Positions 48,294-55,884 of a stretch of DNA of 55,884 bases are shown in pieces. The notes beneath the pieces are model-generated. The model saw only the letters and a list, made by a program, of their open reading frames with translations. It had not been told where the DNA came from and ran no database searches. The stretch is from XN24 sp047921455 (lineage in GTDB: Bacteria; Pseudomonadota; Gammaproteobacteria; Steroidobacterales; XN24), in contig JBLRWC010000016.1 in NCBI GenBank assembly GCA_047921455.1, positions 1 to 55,884 on the forward strand, given 5' to 3'. The stretch's first letter is position 1. Every line of letters begins with the position of its first letter. The translations under genes and the position numbers were made by a program.

Positions 48294-48321
48294 AGATGGG
48301 GGCGCGGCTGCGACTTTCAAG
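48294..48321 (-). promoter_or_regulatory. Sigma-32 heat-shock promoter of dnaK
   Basis: On the minus strand CTTGAA (48321-48316), 14-base spacer, CCCCATCT (48301-48294), with CC before and A after the -35 hexamer. This agrees with the known RpoH pattern (CTTGAA, about 14 bases, CCCCATnT) at every fixed position. Transcription would begin near 48286, giving a leader of about 49 bases. Confidence 0.88.
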
Positions 48322-48344
48322 GGTCAGTGGCGTTCAAGCCTGCT

Positions 48345-48905
48345 TCAGGCCTGTTCGGCGTCCGGCGGGCGCGCAACAATCACCCGCGCCGGACGCAACA
48401 GCCGGTCATGGATAAGGTAGCCGGACTGCACGACCCCGATCACCGTATCCGCGGCCGCATCAGCACTCGGCTGGGTCATGATGGCCTCGTGCACCTCCGG
48501 ATCGAATGGCGCGCCCGCGGCCTCCACCGGCGTCACGCCGAACTTCTCCAGCACCGACAACAGCAGCCGCAGCGTCGCGTCCATACCCTCGGCAACAGCA
48601 CCAACCTCGCCTGCCTTGCGGGCGGCCTCGCGGCCCATTTCGAGGCTGTCTACCACCGCGAGCATTTCGCGGGCGAAGCGCTCCACCCCGAAGCGGTGGG
48701 CTGCTTCCACGTCACGCGCGGCACGGCGGCGCACATTTTCGAGCTCGGCCGCGGTGCGCAGGAACTGCTCACGAAAATCCGCCGCGGCTGCCTCGGCCCG
48801 CGCCAACCGGTCCTGCTCGCCGAGCTCCGGGTTGCCGGCCTCGCCTGGCGCCTCGCCTGGTGCCTCGTTCCCGTCCATCTCGGCATCCTTGTCGTGCTCA
48901 CTCAT
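48345..48905 (-). CDS. grpE: Nucleotide exchange factor GrpE
   Basis: Releases ADP from DnaK. It has 186 residues: an acidic tail containing GEAPGEAPGEAG-like repeats (about 15-24), a long coiled coil (AEAAAADFREQFLRTAAELE) and the C-terminal beta domain (FDPEVHEAIMTQPS). ATG at 48905 has GGAG eight bases upstream. Order hrcA-grpE-dnaK-dnaJ is the HrcA-type heat-shock operon. Confidence 0.96.
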   Translation of the reverse strand: MSEHDKDAEMDGNEAPGEAPGEAGNPELGEQDRLARAEAAAADFREQFLRTAAELENVRRRAARDVEAAHRFGVERFAREMLAVVDSLEMGREAARKAGEVGAVAEGMDATLRLLLSVLEKFGVTPVEAAGAPFDPEVHEAIMTQPSADAAADTVIGVVQSGYLIHDRLLRPARVIVARPPDAEQA

Positions 48906-48930
48906 TAACCATTCTCCGTGCTCAGGAAAG

Positions 48931-48952
48931 CGCTGGCCGCCACCGGCCAGCG
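48931..48952 (-). other. Stem-loop between hrcA and grpE
   Basis: CGCTGGCCG (48931-48939) and CGGCCAGCG (48944-48952) form a nine-base perfect stem with a four-base loop, 26 bases before the grpE start, without a T-run. It may affect processing of the hrcA-grpE message. Confidence 0.5.
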
Positions 48953-48995
48953 AAAAATACAAGGCTCATGATCTCGCCCTGGTACTGATTGGGGC

Positions 48996-50054
48996 CTAGT
49001 CGCGTGAATTCAAGGCGGAGCCCAGCAACCGGGCCGTGATGTCTACAATCGGGATGATACGGTCGTAGGCCATGCGGGTCGGGCCGATGACGCCGAGCAC
49101 GCCGACGACCTCGTCACCGATCGAGTAGGGACTCGCCACGACGCTGACCGATTCGAGGATCCGGTAGCCGGATTCCTCGCCGATAAAGATCTGCAGACTC
49201 TCCGCGGCGAGGCATCGATCCAGCAAGTGCAGGATATCGCGCTGCTTGGCAAAGGCCTCGAACAGGCTGCGCAAGCGCTCCACATTGGACAGCTCCGCAA
49301 ACTGCATCAGGTTGGTTTCCCCCGCCAGTACAAAGCCCTGGCCGGGATCGTCCACCGTCTCGAATGCTTGTCGCGCCATGCTGATCGCACCCTGCATCAT
49401 GCGATTCATGGTTTCGCGCGTATCCGCCAGTTCCGCCAGCAAGGTCTCGCGCACGCTCGCCAGAGTCTTGCCGGCGAACTGCTCATTGAGGTAGTTGGCC
49501 GCCGCGCGCAGCTCGTCGGCGCTGTAATCCCGATCGACGTGCAAAATGCGGTTCTGAACTTCTTTCTCGTCAATCACCAGGATGGCGAGGATGCGGCTGT
49601 CGGACAACGGCAAAAACTCGATCTGGCGCAGGGAAGCCTGGGTGCGGCGCGGCACCGTGACCACGCCCGCCATGCGCGTCAGTGCCGACAGCAATGCGGA
49701 AGCCGAGCCGACCACGTCGCCGTCACCGGACTTGACTGCCGCCATCTCCGCCTGCAGGCGCCGGATCGCGGCGCCCGAGAGCGGTTGCACCTTCAGCAGC
49801 GCATCCACGAACAGGCGGATCCCCTTGGGGGTCGGCACGCGCCCCGCGGAGGTATGCGGCGCGATCACCAGGCCCATTTCCTCGAGGTCTGCCATGACAT
49901 TGCGGATGGTGGCGGGCGACAGGTCGAGGCCGGAATCCTTCGACAAGGTGCGCGAACCGACTGGCTGACCGTCGCGGATGTAACGCTCCACCAGCACCTT
50001 GAGCAGGTGCCGGGCGCGATCCGAGAGTTCAGGTTCCACCGGGTGCTTGACCAT
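48996..50054 (-). CDS. hrcA: Heat-inducible transcription repressor HrcA
   Basis: Repressor of heat-shock genes that acts at CIRCE elements with GroEL. It has 352 residues: an N-terminal winged helix (VGSRTLSKDSGLDLSPATIRNVMADLEE), a GAF-like core and a C-terminal dimerisation region (GVLGVIGPTRMAYDRIIPIVD). ATG at 50054 has no Shine-Dalgarno; a TAGAAT is seven bases upstream. No CIRCE sequence was found before hrcA, grpE or dnaK. Confidence 0.95.
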   Translation of the reverse strand: MVKHPVEPELSDRARHLLKVLVERYIRDGQPVGSRTLSKDSGLDLSPATIRNVMADLEEMGLVIAPHTSAGRVPTPKGIRLFVDALLKVQPLSGAAIRRLQAEMAAVKSGDGDVVGSASALLSALTRMAGVVTVPRRTQASLRQIEFLPLSDSRILAILVIDEKEVQNRILHVDRDYSADELRAAANYLNEQFAGKTLASVRETLLAELADTRETMNRMMQGAISMARQAFETVDDPGQGFVLAGETNLMQFAELSNVERLRSLFEAFAKQRDILHLLDRCLAAESLQIFIGEESGYRILESVSVVASPYSIGDEVVGVLGVIGPTRMAYDRIIPIVDITARLLGSALNSRD

Positions 50055-50149
50055 GGGCAAGATTCTACTGTAATTGCAAACCCCGGGGCGCAGCGGCGCT
50101 TTTCGGGCTTCCCCGGCCGGATTCCCGGGTAGCCGGCCTCGCGGCTTCG

Positions 50150-50158
50150 TGCTACAAG
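50150..50158 (+). promoter_or_regulatory. Possible extended -10 promoter for nadK-recN
   Basis: TG, one base, TACAAG (50153-50158), 31 bases before the nadK ATG. No -35 is evident; weak evidence. Confidence 0.3.
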
Positions 50159-50188
50159 AGCCCTGCCCCCGAGCCCTGCGGAAAGCGG

Positions 50189-51094
50189 ATGAAGCGACGA
50201 TTCCAGACAATTGCCCTGACCGGAAAATACCGCGATCCACGCGTCGGCGACTCCATGCTGATCCTGGCCCAGCACCTGGCCGCGGCCGGCATCCGCGTCC
50301 TGCTCGACCCGGAGATCCGCATGGAGTTTCCGGACCTTCAGGTCGAATCCCTGCCCGAGGCAGAACTGGTGGCGGCCGCCGACCTGGTGGTGGCCATTGG
50401 CGGCGACGGCACGATGTTGTACGCCTCGCGCCTGGTGGCCGGGCGAGGCGTGCCATTACTCGGTATCAATCGCGGCCGGCTCGGTTTCCTGGCCGACATC
50501 ACGCCGGGCGAAATGCTCCGCCGGCTGGATGAAATACTGGCCGGGGAGTACGAGGAGGACCAGCGCCTGATGCTCGAGGCGGTCATCGAAAACGGCGACG
50601 AACCACGCCGTGCCCTCGCCCTCAACGACGTCGTCCTGCAGAAGCGCGACACCGGCCGCATGCTGGACTTCGAAAACTGGATCGACGGCGTTTATGTGAA
50701 CACGCACGGCGGGGACGGACTGGTAATTGCGACGCCCACGGGCTCGACCGCGTACGCGCTGTCCGGCGGCGGACCCATTCTGCATCCCTCGCTGGATGCC
50801 ATCACGCTGGTACCGATCTGCCCGCACACCCTGTCGGATCGCCCGATCGTGATCCGCGCCGACGCCCGGCTTGAAATTCGCGTGCTGGAACGCCCCGACA
50901 CCCGTGCCGAAGTGTCCTGCGACGGCCAGCCGCTGGGTGAGCTCACCGCCGGCCAGCGGCTACTGGTGCGCGCCGCCGAAGAGCACGTCGTACTCATTCA
51001 CCCGCGCGGTTACGACTACTTTCGCCTGCTGCGTTCCAAGTTGCATTGGGGACGCGGCAGCCAGAGCCGTTTCGACGGCACCACCAAGGCCTGA
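50189..51094 (+). CDS. nadK: NAD kinase
   Basis: Phosphorylates NAD to NADP. It has 301 residues with the catalytic GGDGT at 71-75 (D73), the NE/D-type ALNDVVLQK and the glycine-rich TPTGSTAYALSGGGPI. It is divergent from hrcA and followed by recN nine bases later, as in many gammaproteobacteria. Confidence 0.97.
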   Translation: MKRRFQTIALTGKYRDPRVGDSMLILAQHLAAAGIRVLLDPEIRMEFPDLQVESLPEAELVAAADLVVAIGGDGTMLYASRLVAGRGVPLLGINRGRLGFLADITPGEMLRRLDEILAGEYEEDQRLMLEAVIENGDEPRRALALNDVVLQKRDTGRMLDFENWIDGVYVNTHGGDGLVIATPTGSTAYALSGGGPILHPSLDAITLVPICPHTLSDRPIVIRADARLEIRVLERPDTRAEVSCDGQPLGELTAGQRLLVRAAEEHVVLIHPRGYDYFRLLRSKLHWGRGSQSRFDGTTKA

Positions 51095-51103
51095 GCCGCC
51101 GCC

Positions 51104-52783
51104 ATGCTGTCCGCCGTATCGGTCAAGAATTTTGCGATTATCGACGCGGTTTCGCTCGAACTCGGTCCGGGCCTGACGGTGCTGACCGGCGAAACCGGCG
51201 CCGGCAAGTCCATCCTCGTGGATGCGCTTGGGCTGGTACTCGGCGACCGCGCCGATGCTGCCGCCGTGCGCCACGGCGCCGACCGCGCCGAAATTTCCGC
51301 CAGCTTCGACCTCGGCGCCCTGCCCGAGGTCGCCGGCTGGCTTGCCGAGCAGGCGCTGGACGCGGACGATGAATGTGTATTGCGGCGGATCATCAGCGCC
51401 GAGGGGCGCTCGCGCGCCTGGGTCAACGGCACGCCCACCACGTTGCAGACGCTGCGCGAGCTCGGCGAACGACTGGTGGACATCCACGGCCAGCATGAGC
51501 ACCAGTCGTTGACCCGGCCCGCCGCGCAGCGCGAGCTCCTCGATGCGCGGCTGCCGGATGCGGCCCTGGTGGGCAGGGTAGCGGAAGCCTGGCAGGCCTG
51601 GCGCAGCGCGGTCGAGGAACGCACCCGGCTGGAAGGCGCCGGGCGAGATCGGGAGCAGCGGCTGGACCTGTTGCGCTACCAACTGCGTGAACTCGAGGGC
51701 TGCAACCCCCAGCCGGGTGAGGCTGCCACGCTGGAGGCGGAGTTTTCGCGCCTGGCCAATGCCGGCAAACTGGCCGAAGCTGCGGGCGGCGCCCTCGAGC
51801 TCGTCTACGAAGGAGAAACCGGGGCCGCACATGACGCCGTGGCCCGTGCCGCGGAGTTGCTCACCGAGCTTGCCGAGGTAGACCCCCGCCTGGCCGGGCC
51901 GCAACGCCTGCTTGCCGAGGCCGAGATCCAGTTGTCCGAGGCCGCCACCGAGCTGCGCCGCTACCTGGGCGCGCTGGAAATGGACCCGGCTCGACTGGAC
52001 GACGTGCAGGGGCGCCTGGAAAGCCTGAAGGCGCTGGCCCACAAGCACCAGGTTGCCACCGATGCCTTGCCCGCCCGGCGCGACGCGCTGGCGGACGAAA
52101 TCGAAGCGCTCGAACAAGCCGAGATCCGGCTCGGCCGTTCAGCGGAACGGGTCGCGACGGCAGAGCGCCACTATCGCGAGGCGGCGGGCCGGCTCGGCGA
52201 GGCACGGGCGGCCACCGCGGCACGCTTTTCCGAGCAGGTATCTGCCTTGATGCACCAGCTGGGCATGCCTGGCGGGCGCTTTGTTGCCGCCGTCGAACAC
52301 GACGCCGACGCGCCATGCGCTTTGCACGGCCTGGATACCGTCGAATTCCGGGTCAGCGCGAATCCGGGGCAACCGCCGGCGCCGGTCGCGCGCGTCGCCT
52401 CGGGCGGCGAATTGTCACGCATCAGTCTCGCCATCCAGGTGGCGGCCAAGAGCTCTCGCCCGATTCCCGTCATGATCTTCGACGAAGTCGACTCGGGGGT
52501 CGGCGGCGGCGTGGCGGAGATCGTCGGGCGACGCCTCGCGGAAATCGGGCAGCGCGCTCAGGTGTTATGCGTGACGCACTTGCCGCAGGTCGCCAGCCAG
52601 GCGCAAAACCACCTGCGGGTCGTCAAGCTGACCGACGGCGACATTACGCGCACCAGCCTGAAGCTCCTCACCGAGGCCGAGAAAGTCGAGGAACTGGCCC
52701 GGATGCTCGGCGGCGTGGAGATCACCGGCACGACCAGGGCACACGCCAGGGAGATGCGGAAGCACGCCAGCCGCGGCGCCTGA
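51104..52783 (+). CDS. recN: DNA repair protein RecN
   Basis: SMC-like ATPase acting at double-strand breaks. It has 559 residues with Walker A GETGAGKS (29-36), a shortened A/E/R-rich coiled coil (about 150-370), signature VASGGELSRISLAIQV and Walker B VMIFDEVDSGVGG. The C-terminus (EITGTTRAHAREM) is typical. No SOS box was recognised upstream. Confidence 0.97.
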   Translation: MLSAVSVKNFAIIDAVSLELGPGLTVLTGETGAGKSILVDALGLVLGDRADAAAVRHGADRAEISASFDLGALPEVAGWLAEQALDADDECVLRRIISAEGRSRAWVNGTPTTLQTLRELGERLVDIHGQHEHQSLTRPAAQRELLDARLPDAALVGRVAEAWQAWRSAVEERTRLEGAGRDREQRLDLLRYQLRELEGCNPQPGEAATLEAEFSRLANAGKLAEAAGGALELVYEGETGAAHDAVARAAELLTELAEVDPRLAGPQRLLAEAEIQLSEAATELRRYLGALEMDPARLDDVQGRLESLKALAHKHQVATDALPARRDALADEIEALEQAEIRLGRSAERVATAERHYREAAGRLGEARAATAARFSEQVSALMHQLGMPGGRFVAAVEHDADAPCALHGLDTVEFRVSANPGQPPAPVARVASGGELSRISLAIQVAAKSSRPIPVMIFDEVDSGVGGGVAEIVGRRLAEIGQRAQVLCVTHLPQVASQAQNHLRVVKLTDGDITRTSLKLLTEAEKVEELARMLGGVEITGTTRAHAREMRKHASRGA

Positions 52784-52822
52784 AGCGTGCTGCCGGGGCG
52801 CGCCGCGGTCGCCGGCGGGCGT

Positions 52823-53254
52823 TTATTCGGCCTTCAGCAGGTTCGGACAATTCTCGCGCGTGCAGTTGCCGTAAATAACCAGCGAATGATCCGCAACCGT
52901 GAAACCATGCGCGGCCGCCGCCTCTTCCTGGCGGGCTTCGATGGTCGGATCGACGAATTCCTCCACGTGGCCGCACTGCTGGCAGATGATGTGATCGTGA
53001 TGGCCGCCGTCGTCGAGCTCGAAAACCGCGCTGCCGCCCTCGAAGTTGTGCCTGCGGACCAGGCCGGCGGTTTCGAACTGGGTCAGCACGCGATAGACCG
53101 TGGCAAGGCCGATCTCGGCTGCCGAGTCCAGCAGGTCCCGGTAGACGTCTTCCGCACTCAGGTGCCGCTGCTGGTTGGCTTCCAGGATCTGGAGAATCTT
53201 CAGCCTTGGCAGTGTGACCTTCAGGCCGACCTTCCTCAGTTCCTTCGATTCCAT
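52823..53254 (-). CDS. fur: Ferric uptake regulator Fur
   Basis: Iron-responsive repressor. It has 143 residues: a winged helix (LKVTLPRLKILQILEANQ), recognition helix near ATVYRVLTQFE, metal-binding HHDH (85-88) and the CQQC (91-94) and CTRENC (131-136) cysteine pairs. ATG at 53254 has GGGAG six bases upstream; the earlier TTG is not needed. It is convergent with recN (39 bases) and divergent from bamE, a conserved pair. Confidence 0.97.
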   Translation of the reverse strand: MESKELRKVGLKVTLPRLKILQILEANQQRHLSAEDVYRDLLDSAAEIGLATVYRVLTQFETAGLVRRHNFEGGSAVFELDDGGHHDHIICQQCGHVEEFVDPTIEARQEEAAAAHGFTVADHSLVIYGNCTRENCPNLLKAE

Positions 53255-53285
53255 GCTCAACTCCCGCGGCAAGGCGTTATCACTC

Positions 53286-53294
53286 TGGTATTAT
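53286..53294 (+). promoter_or_regulatory. Possible extended -10 promoter for bamE
   Basis: TG, G, then TATTAT (53289-53294, five of six), 39 bases before the bamE start, in the fur/bamE divergent region. No convincing Fur box is visible there. Confidence 0.4.
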
Positions 53295-53333
53295 TGCCCA
53301 CTGTTCACCCTCACTCCAAATGACCGGGATTAT

Positions 53334-53708
53334 ATGCCCCACTTGAGCCGTTTCAGCCTGATCGTCATCATCCTGCTGCTCGCGGGCTGCACTGCCGCGC
53401 AGGGCTTTTCGCTGCGGCCTTACCGCATAAACATCCAGCAGGGAAACTACCTCGAGGCAAAGGACGTGGACCAGCTCGAGGTGGGCATGACCCAGAGCCA
53501 GGTGCGCTTTCTCATCGGCACGCCGATGATCGCGGATCCGTTCAATGCAGACCGCTGGGACTACGTGTTCTTTTTCAAGGTCGGACGCACACGCGACGAA
53601 ATCAGCAATCGGCTGACGATCTGGTTCGAGGACGACCGCGTAGCGCGCATCGATCGGACCGATGCGCTCGAGGACGAGGTACCGGTCGACATCGGCTTCG
53701 ACAGCTGA
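53334..53708 (+). CDS. bamE: Outer membrane protein assembly factor BamE (SmpA)
   Basis: Lipoprotein of the BAM complex that inserts outer-membrane proteins. It has 124 residues. The signal peptide ends in the lipobox LLAGC with lipidated C19. The SmpA/OmlA domain carries NIQQGNYLEAKDVDQLEVGM and GTPMIADPFNADRWDY. ATG at 53334 was chosen by the signal peptide; upstream in-frame codons overlap fur. Confidence 0.96.
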   Translation: MPHLSRFSLIVIILLLAGCTAAQGFSLRPYRINIQQGNYLEAKDVDQLEVGMTQSQVRFLIGTPMIADPFNADRWDYVFFFKVGRTRDEISNRLTIWFEDDRVARIDRTDALEDEVPVDIGFDS

Positions 53709-53712
53709 ACCG

Positions 53713-54054
53713 CTATTGCTCGTCGGCGTCGGCGTCGGCGTCGGCGCGGGTTCGCCCACCCTTGCCCACCGTCTTGCCGGTCGCTGCCCGCTCGCGCCGC
53801 GCTGCGCGCGGATCCGCCAGCAGCGGCCGATAAACCTCGACACGGTCGCCTGCATGCAGCAACCGGTCCGCCTTGCAAAGCTTGCCGAATACCCCGAGCC
53901 GATTCCTGGCCAGGTCGATTTCCGGGAACTGCTCCTCGATTCCCGACAGCCGCACGGCCTCGATGGCCGTCGTGCCCGCTGGCACCTCGACTTCGAGAAT
54001 CAGCTGGCGCTCGGGCCGAGCAAAAGCCACCTCCACCTGGATTGTGTCCGCCAT
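53713..54054 (-). CDS. rnfH: RnfH family protein (RatB)
   Basis: Small ubiquitin-like protein of unclear function. It has 113 residues with the family core VEVAFARPERQLILEVEVP, IDLARNRLGVFGKLC and DRVEVYRPLLADPRAARRER. The C-terminus ends in ADADADADEQ, encoded by a four-fold hexanucleotide repeat. ATG at 54054 matches the E. coli protein start. It sits between bamE and a transporter rather than next to ratA. Confidence 0.93.
   Translation of the reverse strand: MADTIQVEVAFARPERQLILEVEVPAGTTAIEAVRLSGIEEQFPEIDLARNRLGVFGKLCKADRLLHAGDRVEVYRPLLADPRAARRERAATGKTVGKGGRTRADADADADEQ
53721..53744. repeat. Hexanucleotide repeat (CGTCGG)x4 in rnfH
   Basis: Four perfect CGTCGG units encode the Asp-Ala repeats near the rnfH C-terminus. 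Copy-number changes would add or remove two residues without a frameshift. Confidence 0.8.
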
Positions 54055-54068
54055 GACGATATCCGGCC

Positions 54069-55451
54069 TCAGGAGGAAGCCAGGCCAAAATAGCGCAGCA
54101 GCCCCGTGGCGTGCAAAAACACCAGCAGCACGGCAGCCGGCGCCACCCAGCGCGCCAGGAAACGCCAGGCCTGGTACCCGAGCCCGGCGCCCATGTCGAG
54201 TTCGTCCGCGGTAGAGGACCGGCACATCACCCAACCGGCGAAGATAGTGATGAACAGCCCGCCCAGCGGCAACAGGATATTGCTGGACAAGTGGTCCAGG
54301 TTCTCGAAAATCGTCCGACCGAGCACCTTGAACCCTTCCAGCTTGTTAAACGACAGAATGGTCAGGAACCCGAGCACCCAGATGATCGCGCCGATGACCA
54401 TGGCAGAGAGCGCGCGACTCCGCCCGCGCGTCTCCACGCTCCAGGCGACGGCCGGCTCGATCAGGCCAATGGACGAGGTCCAGGCCGCGAACGTCAGCAG
54501 GATGAAAAACAGCGTGCCGAACACCTGCCCGCCGGCCATGTTGCCAAAGGCCAGCGGCAACGTCTGGAAGATCAGTCCCGGGCCGGCGCCCGGGTCCAGC
54601 CCATGCGCAAAGACGATCGGAAAGATTACCAGGCCCGCCAGCAGCGCCATGCCCGTGTCCGCGATCACCACGGAAATCGAGGTGTTGGTAATCGAGGTGC
54701 CCTCTGGCAGGTAGGCGCCGTAGGCCATGATTGCACCCATGCCGATGCTCAGGCTGAAAAATGCCTGGCCCAGCGCCGCAAGCATCGCTTCAGGGGTCAA
54801 CTTCGAAAAATCAGCTTCCAGCATAAACGCCGCCCCGGCGGCGAAATCACCGTGCAAAACAGCGTAACCGAGCAACGCCACCATCAGGATCGCCAGCGAC
54901 GGCATCAAAAAGCGCACGGCCCGCTCCAGGCCGCGTTCCACGCCGCGCGCCACGACATAGACGGTAATCACCATGAACAGCGTGTGCCACAGGGCCAGCC
55001 GACGCCAGTCGCCCAGCATGCCGCCGAACAAGCCATCGATTTCCGCTGCCCCTGCGCCGGCAAAGCTGTTCATGGCGGCGTGCCCGATATAGGCCAGCGA
55101 CCAGCCCGCTATGACGCTATAAAAAGAGAGGATAATGATGCCCGCGAACACGCCCATGAGGCCCACGAGTGCCCAGGTCGGCCGACCGCCCTCTTCCTCG
55201 CCGACGATCCGCATGGTCGCCACGGGATTACGGCGTCCGCGACGACCGATGAGGATTTCTGACATCATGATCGGCAAACCGATCAGCGCCACACACAAGA
55301 GGTAGAACAGGACGAAAGCGCCGCCGCCGTTCGCGCCGGCGACATAAGGAAACTTCCATATGTTGCCGAGACCGACCGCCGAGCCGCTCACGGCAAGGAT
55401 AAAGGCCAGTCGGGACGACCAGAGGCCGTGCAGCGAGGTACGCTTGGCCAT
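54069..55451 (-). CDS. Sodium-dependent transporter, NSS/SNF family
   Basis: Integral inner-membrane Na+ symporter of the neurotransmitter:sodium symporter family, likely for an amino acid; the substrate is not evident. It has 460 residues, about 11-12 helices. TM1 carries the family signature SGSAVGLGNIWKFPYVAGAN, TM6 has FSLSIGMGAIMAYGAYLP, and TM8 FAAWTSSIGLIEP. ATG at 55451 (MAKRTSLHGLWSSRLAF) is the family start. It occupies the slot where ratA is usual between rnfH and smpB. Confidence 0.94.
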   Translation of the reverse strand: MAKRTSLHGLWSSRLAFILAVSGSAVGLGNIWKFPYVAGANGGGAFVLFYLLCVALIGLPIMMSEILIGRRGRRNPVATMRIVGEEEGGRPTWALVGLMGVFAGIIILSFYSVIAGWSLAYIGHAAMNSFAGAGAAEIDGLFGGMLGDWRRLALWHTLFMVITVYVVARGVERGLERAVRFLMPSLAILMVALLGYAVLHGDFAAGAAFMLEADFSKLTPEAMLAALGQAFFSLSIGMGAIMAYGAYLPEGTSITNTSISVVIADTGMALLAGLVIFPIVFAHGLDPGAGPGLIFQTLPLAFGNMAGGQVFGTLFFILLTFAAWTSSIGLIEPAVAWSVETRGRSRALSAMVIGAIIWVLGFLTILSFNKLEGFKVLGRTIFENLDHLSSNILLPLGGLFITIFAGWVMCRSSTADELDMGAGLGYQAWRFLARWVAPAAVLLVFLHATGLLRYFGLASS

Positions 55452-55579
55452 GCGGGAAAATCCCTGCGCTTTCAAAGGGCGGCGATTTTGGATTAAATCC
55501 ACCCGCCCGGCAACTGTCGGATTGAAACCCAACCCGCGCCGACGCCTGGCCCGAGCCCGAACACGTCCTGGAAAAGCAC

Positions 55580-55884
55580 ATGAGCACCGCCAAGAAAAAA
55601 GCCACCCCCGGCGCCGGGGGATCGACCATCGCTCTCAACAAGAAGGCGCGGCACGACTACTTCATCGAGGAAAACTTCGAGGCCGGGCTGGTTCTGCAGG
55701 GGTGGGAGGTCAAGAGCCTCAGGGCCGGGCGTGCGCAGATCGCGGAGGCCTACGTCGTAGTCCGCGGCGGCGAGATCTGGCTGGTCGGCGCCAACATCAC
55801 GCCGTTGAACGCCGCCTCGACCCACGTGCAGCCGGAACCGGCGCGCAGCCGCAAGCTGCTGCTGCAGCGACGCGAAATCGACCG
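55580..55884 (+). CDS. smpB: SsrA-binding protein SmpB (3' end cut by window)
   Basis: Binds tmRNA for trans-translation and ribosome rescue. The visible 101 codons begin MSTAKKKATPG and contain the conserved KKARHDYFIEENFEAGL, GWEVKSLRAGRAQ and PARSRKLLL segments. The reading frame stays open to the window edge at 55884; about 50-60 residues are missing. GGAAAAGC precedes the ATG. It is divergent from the transporter gene. Confidence 0.95.
   Translation, partial: MSTAKKKATPGAGGSTIALNKKARHDYFIEENFEAGLVLQGWEVKSLRAGRAQIAEAYVVVRGGEIWLVGANITPLNAASTHVQPEPARSRKLLLQRREID

Noticed and set aside
53255..53333. Fur box in the fur/bamE divergent region
   Set aside because: AT-rich GATAAC and AATAAT hexamers occur but not in the spaced array of a real Fur box.

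Overview
The window is an almost gap-free stretch of housekeeping genes from a high-GC gammaproteobacterium. The gene order (smc-zipA-ligA; dksA-gluQ; pnp-rpsO-truB-rbfA-infB-nusA-rimP-metY; nuoA-N; leuU-secG-tpiA-glmM-folP-ftsH-rlmE; greA-carB-carA-dapB-dnaJ-dnaK-grpE-hrcA; nadK-recN; fur|bamE; rnfH; smpB) matches the arrangement I remember from Xanthomonadales/Steroidobacter/Woeseia-type gammaproteobacteria. HrcA and PhaR, a DksA with a lysine/alanine tail, 14 separate nuo subunits and no nuoCD fusion fit that placement. I cannot name a species. There is no sign of a mobile element, prophage, CRISPR array or recent transfer, and no gene-free stretch longer than 300 bases (the longest, 9473-9734, is described below).

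Layout. 1-6275 (-): chromosome maintenance and division (ligA, zipA, smc). 6415-9472 (+): queF, dksA, gluQ, phaR. 9473-9734: intergenic space holding a well-formed promoter, a candidate small RNA with its own terminator, and the pnp terminator. 9735-18319 (-): RNA decay and translation cluster led by an initiator tRNA-fMet gene. 18378-32513 (-): the complete 14-gene respiratory complex I operon, mostly linked by overlapping stop/start codons. 32679-38819 (-): tRNA-Leu(GAG), secG, tpiA, glmM, folP, ftsH, rlmE. 38936-39229 (+): yhbY. 39226-50054 (-): greA, carB, carA, dapB, dnaJ, dnaK, grpE, hrcA, with a near-perfect sigma-32 promoter in front of dnaK. 50189-52783 (+): nadK, recN. 52823-55884: fur (-), bamE (+), rnfH (-), a sodium:neurotransmitter-type symporter (-) and the start of smpB (+, cut by the window edge).

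The genes form mostly standard modules. The observations I think most worth following are: (i) an independent transcription unit between phaR and pnp predicted to make a roughly 97-nt RNA with an unpaired CUCCUCC (anti-Shine-Dalgarno) segment, whose promoter carries an inverted pair of TGC/GCA elements like one in the phaR promoter, suggesting a PhaR-controlled sRNA; (ii) a DksA with a histone H1-like tail and a lost zinc site; (iii) an initiator tRNA with an unusual U1.U72 pair; (iv) a terminator-like hairpin just before rimP; and (v) a transporter gene occupying the usual ratA position.
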